Positions 41,863 through 51,950 of a stretch of DNA of 64,000 nt are shown piece after piece. The notes below the pieces were generated by a model that saw nothing but the letters and a program-made list of their open reading frames with translations, did no database searches and was not told the origin of the DNA. The stretch spans positions 5,054,251 to 5,118,250 of the forward strand of contig OX637351.1 of NCBI GenBank assembly GCA_951799405.1, read 5' to 3'. Source of the stretch: Agapetus fuscipes (lineage: Eukaryota > Arthropoda > Insecta > Trichoptera > Glossosomatidae). The translations under genes were made by a program, and so were the position numbers. Position 1 is the stretch's first letter, and every line of letters begins with the position of its first letter.

Positions 41863-42050
41863 GTCGGTGTTATGGCCGAGGGGGCCAAGTGGGCTGATCC
41901 TTCAAGCGTGTTTGCAATAGAACAACGTTAGTTCGATCCCCGCCTGGGTCATTTGACAATAACTTTGACCCTGGTTCAGATGTTATTGGGTAATTATTAA
42001 TTAATAATTCATTAATATAAACAGTAATGAATTATTAAGGGCAAAATAGG
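41863..42050 (+). mobile_element. S3 SINE
   Basis: Head: gtcggtgttatggccgaggg, B box gttcgatcccc near 41932, and the AT-rich hairpin half at 41985-42030. It ends soon after ggttgcatac. Confidence 0.8.
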
Positions 42051-42149
42051 TTGCATACACGTTGCATCATTAGTTTGTCAAAGCGTGGGCTCAACGGACG
42101 ACTAAAATGTCTAAGAATAGCACCGTTAGAGTCTCTCAAATCTAGGGAG

Positions 42150-42234
42150 ACATACGATAACCAGCCCCCTCGAGAGCTGGGAAATACTTATAAGGCAGAC
42201 GCTACAACCATTGCGCTATCGACAGGATATCAAT
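42150..42234 (+). mobile_element. S2 scrap and left flank of the next S2
   Basis: 42153-42190 resembles S2 body (accagccccctcgagagctg). The following about 30 bases (caaccattgcgctatcgaca) recur at 42568-42600. Confidence 0.55.
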
Positions 42235-42566
42235 AACGCAACGCAACTAAGCTACACATATAGTGTAACTTCTTGCCTGCGTTATCCCCGAAGGGGTCAC
42301 ATGTGGCGATTCGGGACCTATTTATTTTTACGGATAAGGGGGCCGGCCTCACACCAACCACTTTCAGTTGAAGTGGGGGTTTCCCAGCTCCCGGGGGGGC
42401 TGGTTCTCATTTCTTGTGAAGGCTGAGTGAACCTTGCCGGTATTTTATTTTGGGTTTTGAAATAAACACCGAAACGGGAAATCATTAATCAGACACCCTC
42501 GATGGGATTCGAACCTGAGCCCACGGCATGGAATGCAAGCACTCTACCAACTGAGCAATCGACCGA
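42235..42566 (-). mobile_element. S2 SINE, full length, with long flanking duplication
   Basis: Head at 42540-42566, B box ggttcgaatcc near 42508, tail acgcaacgcaact at 42236. Flanks on both sides share about 30 bp ending gacaggatatca (42203-42233 and 42570-42600), two mismatches, longer than usual target duplications for LINE-driven insertion. Confidence 0.88.
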
Positions 42567-42600
42567 ACGCTTCAACCATTGCGCTATTGACAGGATATCA

Positions 42601-43285
42601 TGTATTATAAACGCAGACTAAAAATTATTTGCATTCTTTATAGCAATATTTAATATTTTTGAAAGAATGCCATTGTATGGAATGTCAAAGTTAAGAAAAA
42701 TGGCAAGTTGGCAAAACGCACAATTCAAAGAAATCGTGAATTTTCTTACATAAATAAATCTAAATTCAATGCATTTTCAACAATAAAAACCAACAATAAA
42801 TTATGTTAAAAATATAAATATATGACAATCTTAATTCCTTGCAGTTTTAACAATAAAAACTAACAATAAGTTATGCAAAATATACATATTATTGTGTGAA
42901 TGGTGGATTAAAAAAGGGCGCTAAGTACCATAATGTTAAAAATGAAAAAAATAAGAAAACGTCCATAAGAAGATGCTTGATTTTTTGGTTCCGGGTTTTG
43001 ACCGTGGTCCATATTTTTGCTTATTTTTTTTCTTTTTCTTCTTTCTTGAAGACTGTGGGTGACTTCCATAAGAAAGTGACTTCGTCCATAAGAAGGTTAG
43101 GAATATTCTCACAAATAAACAGAGTATTTTTTTGCGGTTCACACGACGCAACATCCTCATCTCCGTCATATGCTTTGGTAAAAACTGTCTTTTACCGTGC
43201 GTGGTATTTGAAATCAGTTTTTAGCTTGTTAATTTTTTTTTTACAGGTATAGGGCTTTATACTTCTATTGTCTTATATGTAGGTT
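42601..43285. other. Unassigned AT-rich sequence
   Basis: A direct repeat of about 25 bp, (aa)caataaaaac(t/c)aacaata, occurs near 42780 and 42850. The 118-residue open frame at 42896-43252 is AT-driven and has no features of a real protein. Confidence 0.5.
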
Positions 43286-43287
43286 CG

Positions 43288-43450
43288 AATTGTTTACTGT
43301 AACTGTAACGCTGTCACAGTTTAACCGGGGGATGGGCAAAACCTCTGCAAAGTCTCCTCTTTTAATGCCTATCCTGAAATATTGCTCTTAGTTCATTCAT
43401 ATCTATCACTTTATTCATACATTTTCTTATTCTTTCACTCGCCATAATGT
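43288..43450 (-). pseudogene. Diverged M-LINE end
   Basis: The tail ctgtaactgtaacgctgtc and coding end on the minus strand, with many changes. Confidence 0.65.
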
Positions 43451-43464
43451 TGTACGACACGCTT

Positions 43465-43862
43465 CTACTACTAAGCTACACACATAGTGTAACTCTTTCC
43501 CTGAAGGTGTGGCTTGTGAGACCTATTTTTTAAAGGTAAGGGGGCCGGCCTTATGACAATCAAATTAGTTTAAGTGGGGGTTTCCCAGCTCTCGAGGGGT
43601 CTGGTATTCATTTATCTTCTTCTTCTTTTTTTGCCACTTCTAACGAAGATCGGCGATCATCATGGCTATTTTGATTTTCGAAACAGGGACTTGGTTTATT
43701 CATTTATAGTGAAGGCTAAGTAAGCCTTGCCCGTATTTTGTATAGGGTTTGAAATAAATATCGAAACGGAAAATCATTCCTGACACCCTCAGTGGGATTG
43801 GAACCCGAGCTCTCGCCTTGGAATGCAAGCACTCTACCAACTGAGCTATCAACCAGACTATT
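43465..43862 (-). mobile_element. S2 SINE interrupted by a LINE end
   Basis: S2 3' part 43465-43614, 5' part 43697-43862. The B box is altered to ggttccaatcc. A LINE 3' fragment (43615-43696) separates them, flanked by the duplication tattcattta. Confidence 0.85.
43615..43696 (-). mobile_element. 5'-truncated LINE 3' end with GAA tail
   Basis: Only 82 bp: minus strand ...gatcgccgatcttcgtta... and a GAAGAAGAAGA tail. The 10-bp duplication tattcattta lies at 43605-43614 and 43697-43706. Confidence 0.85.
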
Positions 43863-43884
43863 ACGCTAATGTGATCAAGCCAAT

Positions 43885-44070
43885 ACTGTACTGTATCCTG
43901 CCGCCGTTCCACTAGGGGTGGCCGGTACCTCCGCAGATGCGCCTCCACTTTTTTCTGTCCTTACAAACCACTTTCATTTCCTCAATATTCATCACCTTTT
44001 TCATACATACTCTTCTCTTATTCTCACTCTGCAGGTTCCATTCTTTCGCAATCTCACCTCACAATCCTTT
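43885..44070 (-). pseudogene. N-LINE C-terminal end
   Basis: The ctgtactgtatcctgccgcc tail and coding end. The following T-run (44067-44085) may be unrelated. Confidence 0.7.
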
Positions 44071-44399
44071 TTTTTTTTTTTTTTGGTTTGTTACTTAGTG
44101 ACTTATTTTAAACAACCATTCACACTGGATTCCGTCTGTAAGTATTTTATTTATATTGTATGGGAAAAACATTTTCTTGTTTATTTTAAATTTTCCATTC
44201 ACTGACGTAACTTTGAGTTTGTTTTTTTTTAAACATCACCTGTACAAATGAATAAAAAACGTCACACAAGTTGTATTGAATCAAAAACGGCAATGTAGGA
44301 TTCGTTTTTTGTTCTTCAAAAAATGACATGAATATAATAAAATGTTTAGGAAACCTTTGAGTCATGCGTGCTTCCAGTATCCACCTTTGGCTTGGAAAC

Positions 44400-45105
44400 A
44401 AAAGGGCTCACTCAGTTTAGCGCCAACAGACTGAGGACGTGCCAAAGAGCCATCGCTGGGAATCACTCTCAGAGACAGGGTTCCAAACCAGGAGATCCGT
44501 AGACGCACTGGTGTCACTGATGTCATACAGCGAGTGGTCTGCCTAAAGTGACGCTGGGCTGGTCACGTCGCAAGGCAGGACCATGACAGGTGGCCGAAAA
44601 GGATCGTCCAGTGGTGGCCCAGGATGTCCAAGAATGACCGGTCCGTAGCTCAGTGGTAACACTGCGGATTCTGAATGGGAAGGTTGTGGGTTCGAATCCC
44701 GGCGGAGCACAAAAAATATACCATCTATATTTTCAAATTTGCTCTTCGCAGGGTTGAAAAATTCATAAACCTTTACCAATGACCGGTCACTAAAGGTCCA
44801 TCCAGCCTTACAGTAACTGGTTCTTGCTTGAGTATTGGCGCTTTGTAGCGACGACCAAGCTCGTACACCTCTGCGGCACTACAACAAGTGTCATAGACCC
44901 CTAGAGTCTCTAGAATCTAGGGAGTCAGGATTTCTAAAAAAAAAAAAAAACAGGGAGCGGAAAGACCCCAACTGAGGTGTCTGGACGATATCAAAGAAAT
45001 TACAGGCAAAAGGTGGCTGAACACGGCAGCCGATAGACACACAAGGAGAAGGATAAAGGAGGCCTACGTCCAGGAGTGGACTTTGAATGGCTGAGGAAGA
45101 AAGAT
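44400..45105 (+). pseudogene. LINE C-terminal end interrupted by S1b
   Basis: Before the SINE: SLGITLRDRVPNQEIRRRTG, VTDVIQRVVCLK, RWAGHVARQDHDRWPKRIVQ and PRMSKN. After it (44952 on): RCLDDIKEITGKRWLNTAAD, RHTRRRIKEAYVQEWTLNG and a stop. The GHVAR...W..D..W and WLNTAADR segments are typical of this LINE class. Stops in the first part show it is dead. S1b at 44637-44951 splits it between the PR.SK and R.LDDI segments. Confidence 0.88.
44637..44951 (+). mobile_element. S1b SINE inserted in a LINE
   Basis: Starts gaccggtccgtagctcagtg, B box ggttcgaatcc near 44691, end gggagtcaggatttct plus A13. Closely resembles 11988-12315. Confidence 0.9.
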
Positions 45106-45324
45106 GAGGAAATGATTTGTTCTGTTTTCTTGCATTCATGTCATTTAGAATAACACCTAGATTGTAGGGTTTGATCCTATACGGCTCATATACTATTGTT
45201 ATTTTGTTATCTGCCATAATAAAAGAAATAATGATAAGAAACTATAATTATTAGAAATTTATGCCTGCAGTATTTTACAGCTATTCATTTTATTTATTTA
45301 TCTTTCTATCTAAGTTGCATTGTC

Positions 45325-45474
45325 GGTCGATAGCTCAGTTGATAGAATGATCTCATTCCATGCCGACGACAGCTAGAGCTACATCCCCACCGAGGGTGTC
45401 AGAAATGATTTCCCGTTTCGGCGTTCACAATAAAATACCGACTGGGCTTACTCAGCCTTCACAAGCAATGAGAA
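45325..45474 (+). mobile_element. S2 SINE, 5' half
   Basis: The head and first part of the body are present; the copy stops at the T-family MITE (45475). Confidence 0.82.
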
Positions 45475-46090
45475 CAAAGGCTGGAAGTCTCATCACCACG
45501 GTAATTCTTACCTACCGAATATCGGTAATATTTGTATGAAGACTAATCAGCTGGTCACTTGCGGCCATCTTGGAGGGACAACACCTTCTCTCAGGGTCAG
45601 TCTCCCCTCCACTGACCCACGCCCTGTATATCCATCCCATCCGGGGATGTGTCACAGGACTCGCATGCAAAAGTTATGTGAGATGCGAGTGGCAGAAGAC
45701 CCCCCCGTGAAGCTACACTTTCCCAAGTGTTTACACAAAGCAAAGGAGGCTCAGAAATCACTGAAAGATTATAGCCGTGAGGGCTTAGGGCTCGAGGATT
45801 TTAAATTTACAAACCAAAATGCAAAGTGATTCTGAGCGTCTTAACATATGACTTAAGGCCTAGAATTCGAGATGCCACTACTGAGACTGTTCGGGAGGCG
45901 CTCTCCTGACTAAGTGGCCAACCACCTAGAGGCGGAAAAGAATATAGAAAAATAGAAAGAATGTCGGTCTAATTAGACCGACGAGTTCTCGCCATAGCTG
46001 GCACAAGGACTTGGAGGGACAGGTCTTCATACAAATATTACCGATATTCGGTAGGTAAGAATTACCGTGGTGATGAGACTTCCAGCCTTG
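45475..46090. mobile_element. T-family MITE carrying a 429-bp insert
   Basis: Arms at 45475-45545 and 46022-46090 (aagtctcatcaccacgg, accgaatatcggtaatattt). The centre is expanded: 45581-46009 is foreign to other copies and is flanked by the 12-bp direct repeat cttggagggaca (45569-45580, 46010-46021). The insert has an open frame running in from the left arm (45536-45829). Confidence 0.8.
45581..46009 (+). other. Unidentified cargo in the MITE
   Basis: An open frame ends at 45829 and includes MCHRTRMQKLCEMRVAEDPP, KLHFPKCLHKAKEAQKSL and GLGLEDFKFTNQ. Its composition (charged, Cys/His, no low complexity) is more protein-like than random frames here. A perfect 20-bp palindrome gtcggtctaattagaccgac lies at 45964-45983. 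Origin unknown: it could be a captured gene piece or another mobile element. Confidence 0.4.
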
Positions 46091-46092
46091 TA

Positions 46093-46340
46093 CTTGTATC
46101 CTGTACCGCCATTACTTGAGGGATGGTCAGATGTGGTCAGTCTTTCTTTCATCTCCTCCACATTCATCACTCTCTTCATGCATTTTGTTCTTCTCTTTAT
46201 CTCGCTCTGTACTCTCCAGTCAATTTCGCTTATTACATCTTTCCAATCCAATATTTCCTCGGTCTTCCGCTTCCACGCCTACCTTTGTCATTCCCTTTTT
46301 ATACTCTTTTTGTCAGTCGTTCATCGTCCATTCTTTATTT
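46093..46340 (-). pseudogene. LINE C-terminal end related to M/N-LINE
   Basis: Minus-strand codons include RMDDERLTKRV-type, DVISEIDWRVQSEIKRRTKC and MKRVMNVEEMKE, then a ggtacaggatacaagt tail. It starts exactly at the right end of the MITE. Confidence 0.78.
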
Positions 46341-47505
46341 GTTTTTCTTCTACAAGATACTATCAAAAGTGACGTTTTACAAGATGGTGATGGTAACTAA
46401 TAAATTGCGATTTTTCCTACGTTCAGTTTAAGCCGTGTCGGTTCGTACTTAATATTTTTTTTATTATGTAAGTGTTTCATGTTGCTAAGGGCAACCAATA
46501 TACACTAAAATATTTTTAAGTTTATTTAAAACAGCTGGGCAAGTAGGTACTACACAGTGGCGTGACTATCATACAAGCTAAAAAGCTAAGCATGCCTACC
46601 CTCAGGAATGCAAATAATGAATATTTTTGAGTAGATTACAGACATTTAAAGTGATTCGTCTTTTTAAATTTCCCCCCATCAAAAGTCGTGCTGCTGCCAT
46701 CTGTGTGTGGCAGTAGGTTATTATTATTAGGCATTGATGAAGTTAACTCTGTTACGCAACCGTTATTGAGAAATGTATACCTAGCTTTGTTTAACGTATG
46801 GAAAAAGCTTGATCTCTGTAAGCTTGTATGAATATAGTCGGTTAAGCTCTATTGTCATTATAAATGAACACAATATTATTACAGATTGTGCTTGGGAGTA
46901 CACATGATAATAATATCACCATATGCTTAGCTTTTCGTCCATTCAATTTTACGATTCCAGACTGGAGCCATTTACAGTTGTATGAATGACCGATTGTATT
47001 TTGAATACACTGTCGCGTCAGGTGCGTTTTATGTTTTATTCGAATATCAGAATAATTGACTGATTCCTTGTTTGCGATCGAATCCACCTTTTTTGATAGT
47101 AGGTATATAAAATTAATTCCGGTGAAAATATTGTTGTGCCTTGTGAGGATCTTAAGTGTGTGAAGGTTTTTTTTGTTTCATCCAAAATCTAAGTCTGAAG
47201 AAATTAAGAAGCACTGGGGAAAAGAAACATCGGGGTAAGATTTATTATTTGTAATTTAGTGCAACCTTAATTATCCAGCATGCGTACGGCAGAAACTGTA
47301 GGCACGCCACTGGTACTACACATGTTTGTAGTGAAAAAGAAATATTAATGTTTTTCGTATGTAGGTAACATTGGAACAATATTTGAACTGTCAAAAATGT
47401 TTAAAAAAAGAATTCCAACTGGATTGTCCTCCTCGATTTTTATTTTGACGTTAAGTAAGCTTCAATTTACAACTTTGCTATTAATTTAAATGATCTTAAA
47501 TGATT
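46341..47505. other. Unassigned sequence
   Basis: A largely repeat-free stretch. Open frames are short. A gttgctaagggcaacca motif near 46483 recalls repeat R. No supported gene. Confidence 0.5.
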
Positions 47506-47507
47506 CC

Positions 47508-47745
47508 TTGTTGGTATGCGGCTGACCACCCATGCTGTAAAAATGGTTCACTTTGCAAATGTCACCCCTGTTACAGGGAAGGACGGCAAGAGTTGCAGGG
47601 CGTATGCCCATTTGAGATTTGGTTTTTTATATCGTAGGTTCGCACGCGGCATGTGCAAGCGCAAACTTATACGTGTCTGTTTGTGAGAATACATATAATA
47701 TGAATGCAATGTGTCACAAATATCTCTAACTTAGATTAAATTATA
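47508..47745 (+). mobile_element. L-repeat
   Basis: Starts ccttgttggtatgcggctga, ends taacttagattaaatt. Confidence 0.82.
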
Positions 47746-47804
47746 TTTTTTATGGTTTGTGTATTAAAACACGAGGTGTGAGAACTCATTATTTATTCTT
47801 CCTA

Positions 47805-47920
47805 TATAAAACTTCAAAGTACGAAGTTATATTTTTATGAAACACTGTTTTATTTATTATTATTTAAAAAATATATAGATATAACTTTGTTCTTTGAAGT
47901 TTTATATAGAAAGGATAGGT
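47805..47920. mobile_element. Small AT-rich element with inverted repeats
   Basis: Arms of about 30 nt (tataaaacttcaaag / ctttgaagttttata) surround a centre with aaacactgttttattta, a motif also found at 22386 and 52305. Confidence 0.55.
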
Positions 47921-48317
47921 TAGATTATTCTATTCTCGCATTAGTTGTACGTTAAACTGAACGAAATATTCAATGTTTTCTTTTCCACAGCTATTTTTAC
48001 GAGTCACTTGAAACAATGTTGCTAAATGAGTTTAAAAACCACCACGCGGTTTGGAGTTGAACCGGTTTCGCGTAGACCAGCGTCATCGATCCAAAAACCT
48101 CAATGGCCAAAAGTGGTCCATTAACAGCGGCTGAGGTATGAGGCTGAGTGTGAGGCTGCGCCATAGGAATGTTCCGATGATAATGATCCAGTGCGGTGGG
48201 AATGTGAAAGTAAAATCACTACATATAACTGATAGAATTTACAAGTTATAGTGAAGCAGCTTTGTAACCGCGTCCAAAACTATGTTTCGTAGCTTTAAAT
48301 AGAGTTTATAGTTTAGG
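47921..48317. other. Unassigned sequence
   Basis: Nothing recognised apart from one AACCGGTTT at about 48058. Confidence 0.5.
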
Positions 48318-48775
48318 TTGACCGGTCCGTAGTCCAGTGGTTACACTTCGGACTCGTGAATGTAAGGTTGTTTGTTCGAATCCCAGCGGACCACATTGAA
48401 AATATTCATAAACCGTTTACCAAAGACCGGTCATCAAAAGGTCCATTCAGCCTTACAGCAACTCGGTCTTGCTTGAGAATTGGCGCTTTGTAGCGACGAC
48501 CCAAGATCGTAAAAAGTCCGGTCGATAGCTCGTTTGGTAGAATGCTTGCATTCCATGCCGAGAGCAAGGGTTCGATCCCAAGGTGTAATCAGCTTTCTCA
48601 ATAAATGAGAACCACTCCCCCGGAAACTGGGAAACCCCCACTTCAACTGAAAGTGGTTGGTGTGAGGTCGGCCCCCTTACGCGTAAAAATAAATAGGCCC
48701 CGAACCGCCACATGCGACCCCTTCGGGGATAACGCAGGCAAGTAGTTACTATATATGAGTAGCTCAGTTGTGTAA
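48318..48775 (+). mobile_element. S1-S2 composite SINE, plus-strand copy
   Basis: S1 (48318-48515) is joined to S2 (48521-48775) through gatcgtaaaaagtccggtcg. The S1 body is shortened in its middle. The S2 part lacks the stretch between its B box and gcttt.. near 48590. The 3' end is S2-like (gtagctcagttgtg). Confidence 0.82.
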
Positions 48776-49372
48776 CCAAATACAATGTCTTTTGATTTTG
48801 CAATTATTTTTTAATGCAGGTTTACAAAGTAAAAGCCTCATAAATAAATGATAAAATATTGTTTGAAAGTACATAAGCCATCTTTCGCTACAGTTTTTCA
48901 CGTTGAGTAATAAGATAGAGGAGCAGAAACTAACTTCCTGCATTGATACATACTATAGCCCACATTTGTCTCAGTCCTGTCAAACGTTGCAGTGGTGTAG
49001 TCATACGAATTGAGTTTGTAATATTTTTTTACGTTATGATTTGAATATTGTTCACGAAACCGGTTGTACATGAATAAATTTGATGAGTTTGAATGATTAT
49101 AAATGGTGTTTGAGAATACATATCGCTGCCTTAGTTCTTGTTTGCTAATTGTACATAAGCAATGTTTGCATGTGTACTGGACCAATGTATCTTATGAAAA
49201 CAGGAGATTGATTTGAAAAATGTTTAAAACAACTCTCACATTATCGAGTTTTACGTTTTTTCTTAGCTCAGATAGTGTAGAATTTGATTCTTAAGACAAC
49301 TGCATTAAAAAGTCATATTTGACAGAATTGGTCTATGCGGCAAACAAGAATTGGGGGAGCGATACATAAGTC
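48776..49372. other. Unassigned, with a repeat shared with 10930-11040
   Basis: 48903-49012 (minus) matches 10930-11040. On the minus strand a frame reads SYDYTTATFDRTETNVGYSM. It is a multi-copy sequence with no recognised function. Confidence 0.5.
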
Positions 49373-49815
49373 TTACCCCCGTATTCACGATCAAAACTGG
49401 CACTTCCTTAAGGGCAAACCAGCGCTTAGATTGGGGAAATTCATTTCAAGAACAATACTTAAGGTAAAATTAGCGCTTAAGCGCTCCAAAAACTAGCACT
49501 CAGGTAAGTAAGGTCGACACGTATATTAACCAACGCTTAAGCGCTGTCAAAATATTCCGTCATATTTCATTGTTATCACATTTTTTGTTTGATTGTGAAT
49601 TTACATGAAAAAATGAATTCTTACTATAAACATGATTTTTACAAGTGTATTAACATTGTTTTTACGAGTTCATTTACATTGCTTGACCATCAGAATTGGG
49701 TTTGTTCTCCGGTATGGTCTAGGACCATACTTCAATGACAGATGAACTGTCAAAATATTCCGCCGCATTTCATCAGCACATTTTTTGTTTGGTTGTGAAT
49801 TATTAACATAAAATA

Positions 49816-49956
49816 ATGAATTCTTTCGATACAGTTGACTTCAACGAGAATAATAACATTGTTTTGTTCAAAAATAGTGTCCCAAGAAAATATATCAGAG
49901 ACTGTAAAGACCCATTTACGTATTACGAAGAGGAAGAATTTAGAAGACGTTTTTGA
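49816..49956 (+). pseudogene. Harbinger transposase, N-terminal remnant
   Basis: 46 codons: MNSFDTVDFNENNNIVLFKN, then VPRKYIRDCKDPFTYYEEEE and FRRRF-stop. The RDxxDPFxxYxExEFRRRF pattern matches the region ahead of the DDE domain in Harbinger-type transposases. The catalytic domain is gone. Confidence 0.75.
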
Positions 49957-49996
49957 TTGAAAAAATGCGTCGTTCTGTATACAGTTTTGCCGTTGC

Positions 49997-50110
49997 TCAT
50001 TGAGGGTTGCAAAGCCAACGATTTCTTCGATCTGTTATTTTATCTTCTATTACAGGTTTTTCTTTAATCAGAGCCACCAGCAGCTCCTTTTCCGCTGGAG
50101 AAAACAACAT
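49997..50110 (-). pseudogene. Myb/SANT-like partner protein of Harbinger, N-terminal remnant
   Basis: 37 codons from ATG at 50110: MLFSPAEKELLVALIKEKPV, IEDKITDRRNRWLCNPQ-stop. FSPxEKxLLxxLIxxKxxIIExKxTD is the start of the Myb/SANT-like DNA-binding protein that partners Harbinger transposases. It is truncated. Confidence 0.75.
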
Positions 50111-50537
50111 CTTTTTGGCGCTGAAATCGATCAAAACACTTTACATTGGATATTACATAAATGTATTTTTAAAAACTAATAGAAATTGTAAACAAACAAA
50201 TTCGTACTTACGGTTTACTTAAAGTAGTAATTGCGTTATACGTACTTATTTGTTGTCAAGTTTTATGCAAAGTTGATATGACATTGAAATTTGAAAGAGG
50301 CGGCAATGATAAGAGTGAAGTACGCCGAATATCGGTCGGAAGGTACTGACCAATTACAGAGCTGGGTTTTTTCGAGAGCCAATGACAAACCCGTACGTCT
50401 CCTGGGGGTTGGGCACTACGCTGATTACTGCTTGAGTGTTCTTTGTGAAACAAAACGCTCCAGAATGTCGACCCTTGAGTAAGTGTAGCGCTTGAGTAAG
50501 GCACTTAAATCAGTTTTGATCGTGAATACGGGGGTTA

Positions 50538-50835
50538 GTCTATAATTTTTTACTTAAATGACTTTTTGTTGCTCTTAGGTTACCTAGAATTTCTTCTACA
50601 TATTTACTGCTCTATAAGTTGTGGCAGCTCAAGTACATCTGGATTGTTTCTGTGGCTTTTTGATGGATTCGGTTTCTCCCGTGTCCGGTAAAAATCGGAT
50701 CAACATTCCTCGAGGGCTCGCACACATAGCTGACGGAGAAATTACTGAAATGTGATACAGGGGTACCTACCTACCTCAATATACGAGTGCCCCAACATAC
50801 GCGTTATTTGAAGTATGAGCTGTCGAAGTCTTCTT
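50538..50835. other. Unassigned sequence
   Basis: A 45-residue open end (LMDSVSPVSGKNRINIPRGL... stop near 50755) looks less random than most but has no good acceptor in frame. I do not call it an exon. Confidence 0.4.
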
Positions 50836-50837
50836 TT

Positions 50838-51354
50838 GAGATACGAGTAACTGTAACTGTACCTCTGTCGCCATTCCGCTAGGGGTGGCGGCCAGAGCCT
50901 CTGCAGAGCTGCCTCCATTTCTTCCTATCCTTATCGTACATACCTCTTTCAATTAATTCATATCCATTACCTTTTTCATGCATTTTCTTCTTTTACACTC
51001 GCTTTGTATATCCCATTCTTTCACAATCTCCTCAATCTGATCACTCCATACTTTTCTCGGTCGTCCCTTACCTCTTTTTCCTTTCACAATACCTCAGTAT
51101 ACATACTTTGTCAGTCTATCATCATTCATTCTTTCCACATGCTCAAACCATCTCATCACATTCTTTTGTAACTTAACTTTCACATCCTCTTTCAAATTAC
51201 ATTCTTTCTTCACCCATTCATTCCTAACTCTATCCCTCAGAGTTTTTCCTGTCAAGCTTCGCAAATGCTTCATTTCCACCGTACAGACTTTACTTACTTC
51301 GCTATCGTTCACTGTCCATGCTTCACTTCCATACATCAAAGTCGGTATCAATAT
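50838..51354 (-). pseudogene. M-LINE C-terminal region, best-preserved copy
   Basis: Minus strand from 51354: IPTLMYGSEAWTVNDSEVSK, VCTVEMKHLRSLTGKTLRDR, VRNEWVKKECNLKEDVKVKL, GRPRKVWSDQI, KRRKCMKKVMDM and ...P-stop, then the tail gttacagttac. A premature stop near 51094 and a change to stop after MDMN are the only breaks in about 160 codons, so it is among the youngest LINE copies here. Confidence 0.9.
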
Positions 51355-51950
51355 GCCATACGAGGATGGCTGGATTTAGCCATTGGTCTGGTTAGGCACT
51401 ATTTCTTCATGGATCTATAATCTAAGTTGCAAGGATATATTCATTTAAAGCTCTCAGATGTATGGATCACTCAAATAATAGTCGTAAAACTTGTAGAAGA
51501 TTGTTCAGAACGTTTATAATGAATTAACTCACAATTAGCACTTCAAGACTACAGAAATTAAAATGGTTATTTGAGGTACGAGCTGTCGAGCGATCGGAGT
51601 CTTCTTTTGAGATACGAGGATGGCCGGATTTAGCCATTGGTCTGGTTAGGCACTGGTCTTATAATATTCGTAGCATAGGGAAGAAGAAAAGAAATGAAAT
51701 TATGAAACGTTGTAATTTTTTTTATATATTCCTTAAGTGGGATCAACGAACAATACTCCAAATACTTAACCTGGGGGCATCAGGTCAAGTAAAGTCAATT
51801 GCCAAGTCCAAGTCAGACAAAAGAACCATTCTTACTTCTCAAGCAGGGCCTATTGAACTGTGTGTTGAAATTCTAAGGTACCTACATATAACGCGAAGAA
51901 ATAATCTTAAAGGTTTTTAAGTCCTAAGGATTATATTGACATGCAGGATC
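51355..51950. other. Mostly unassigned
   Basis: A short direct repeat, tacgaggatggc(t/c)ggatttag with ccattggtctggttaggcac, occurs at 51358-51405 and again at 51615-51653. A truncated L-repeat (about 51415-51470, minus) lies between. Confidence 0.55.

Larger units (their letters stand above)
49376..50534. mobile_element. PIF/Harbinger transposon, internally deleted
   Basis: The ends are CCCCCGTATTCACGATCAAA on both strands, with a TTA duplication at 49373-49375 and 50535-50537. Its 1159 bp hold the remains of both genes typical of the superfamily (49816-49956 and 49997-50110), convergent and truncated. About 100 bp around aaaatattccg(t/c) are duplicated inside (49548-49680 and 49747-49860). 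Other AT-rich parts carry no coding signal. Confidence 0.92.

Noticed and set aside
42896..43252. 118-codon open frame
   Set aside because: Low-complexity T-rich DNA gives Phe/Ser runs; no splice or family signal.
50579..50755. Terminal exon after ttgctcttag
   Set aside because: The protein-like frame has a stop between the acceptor and the plausible peptide.
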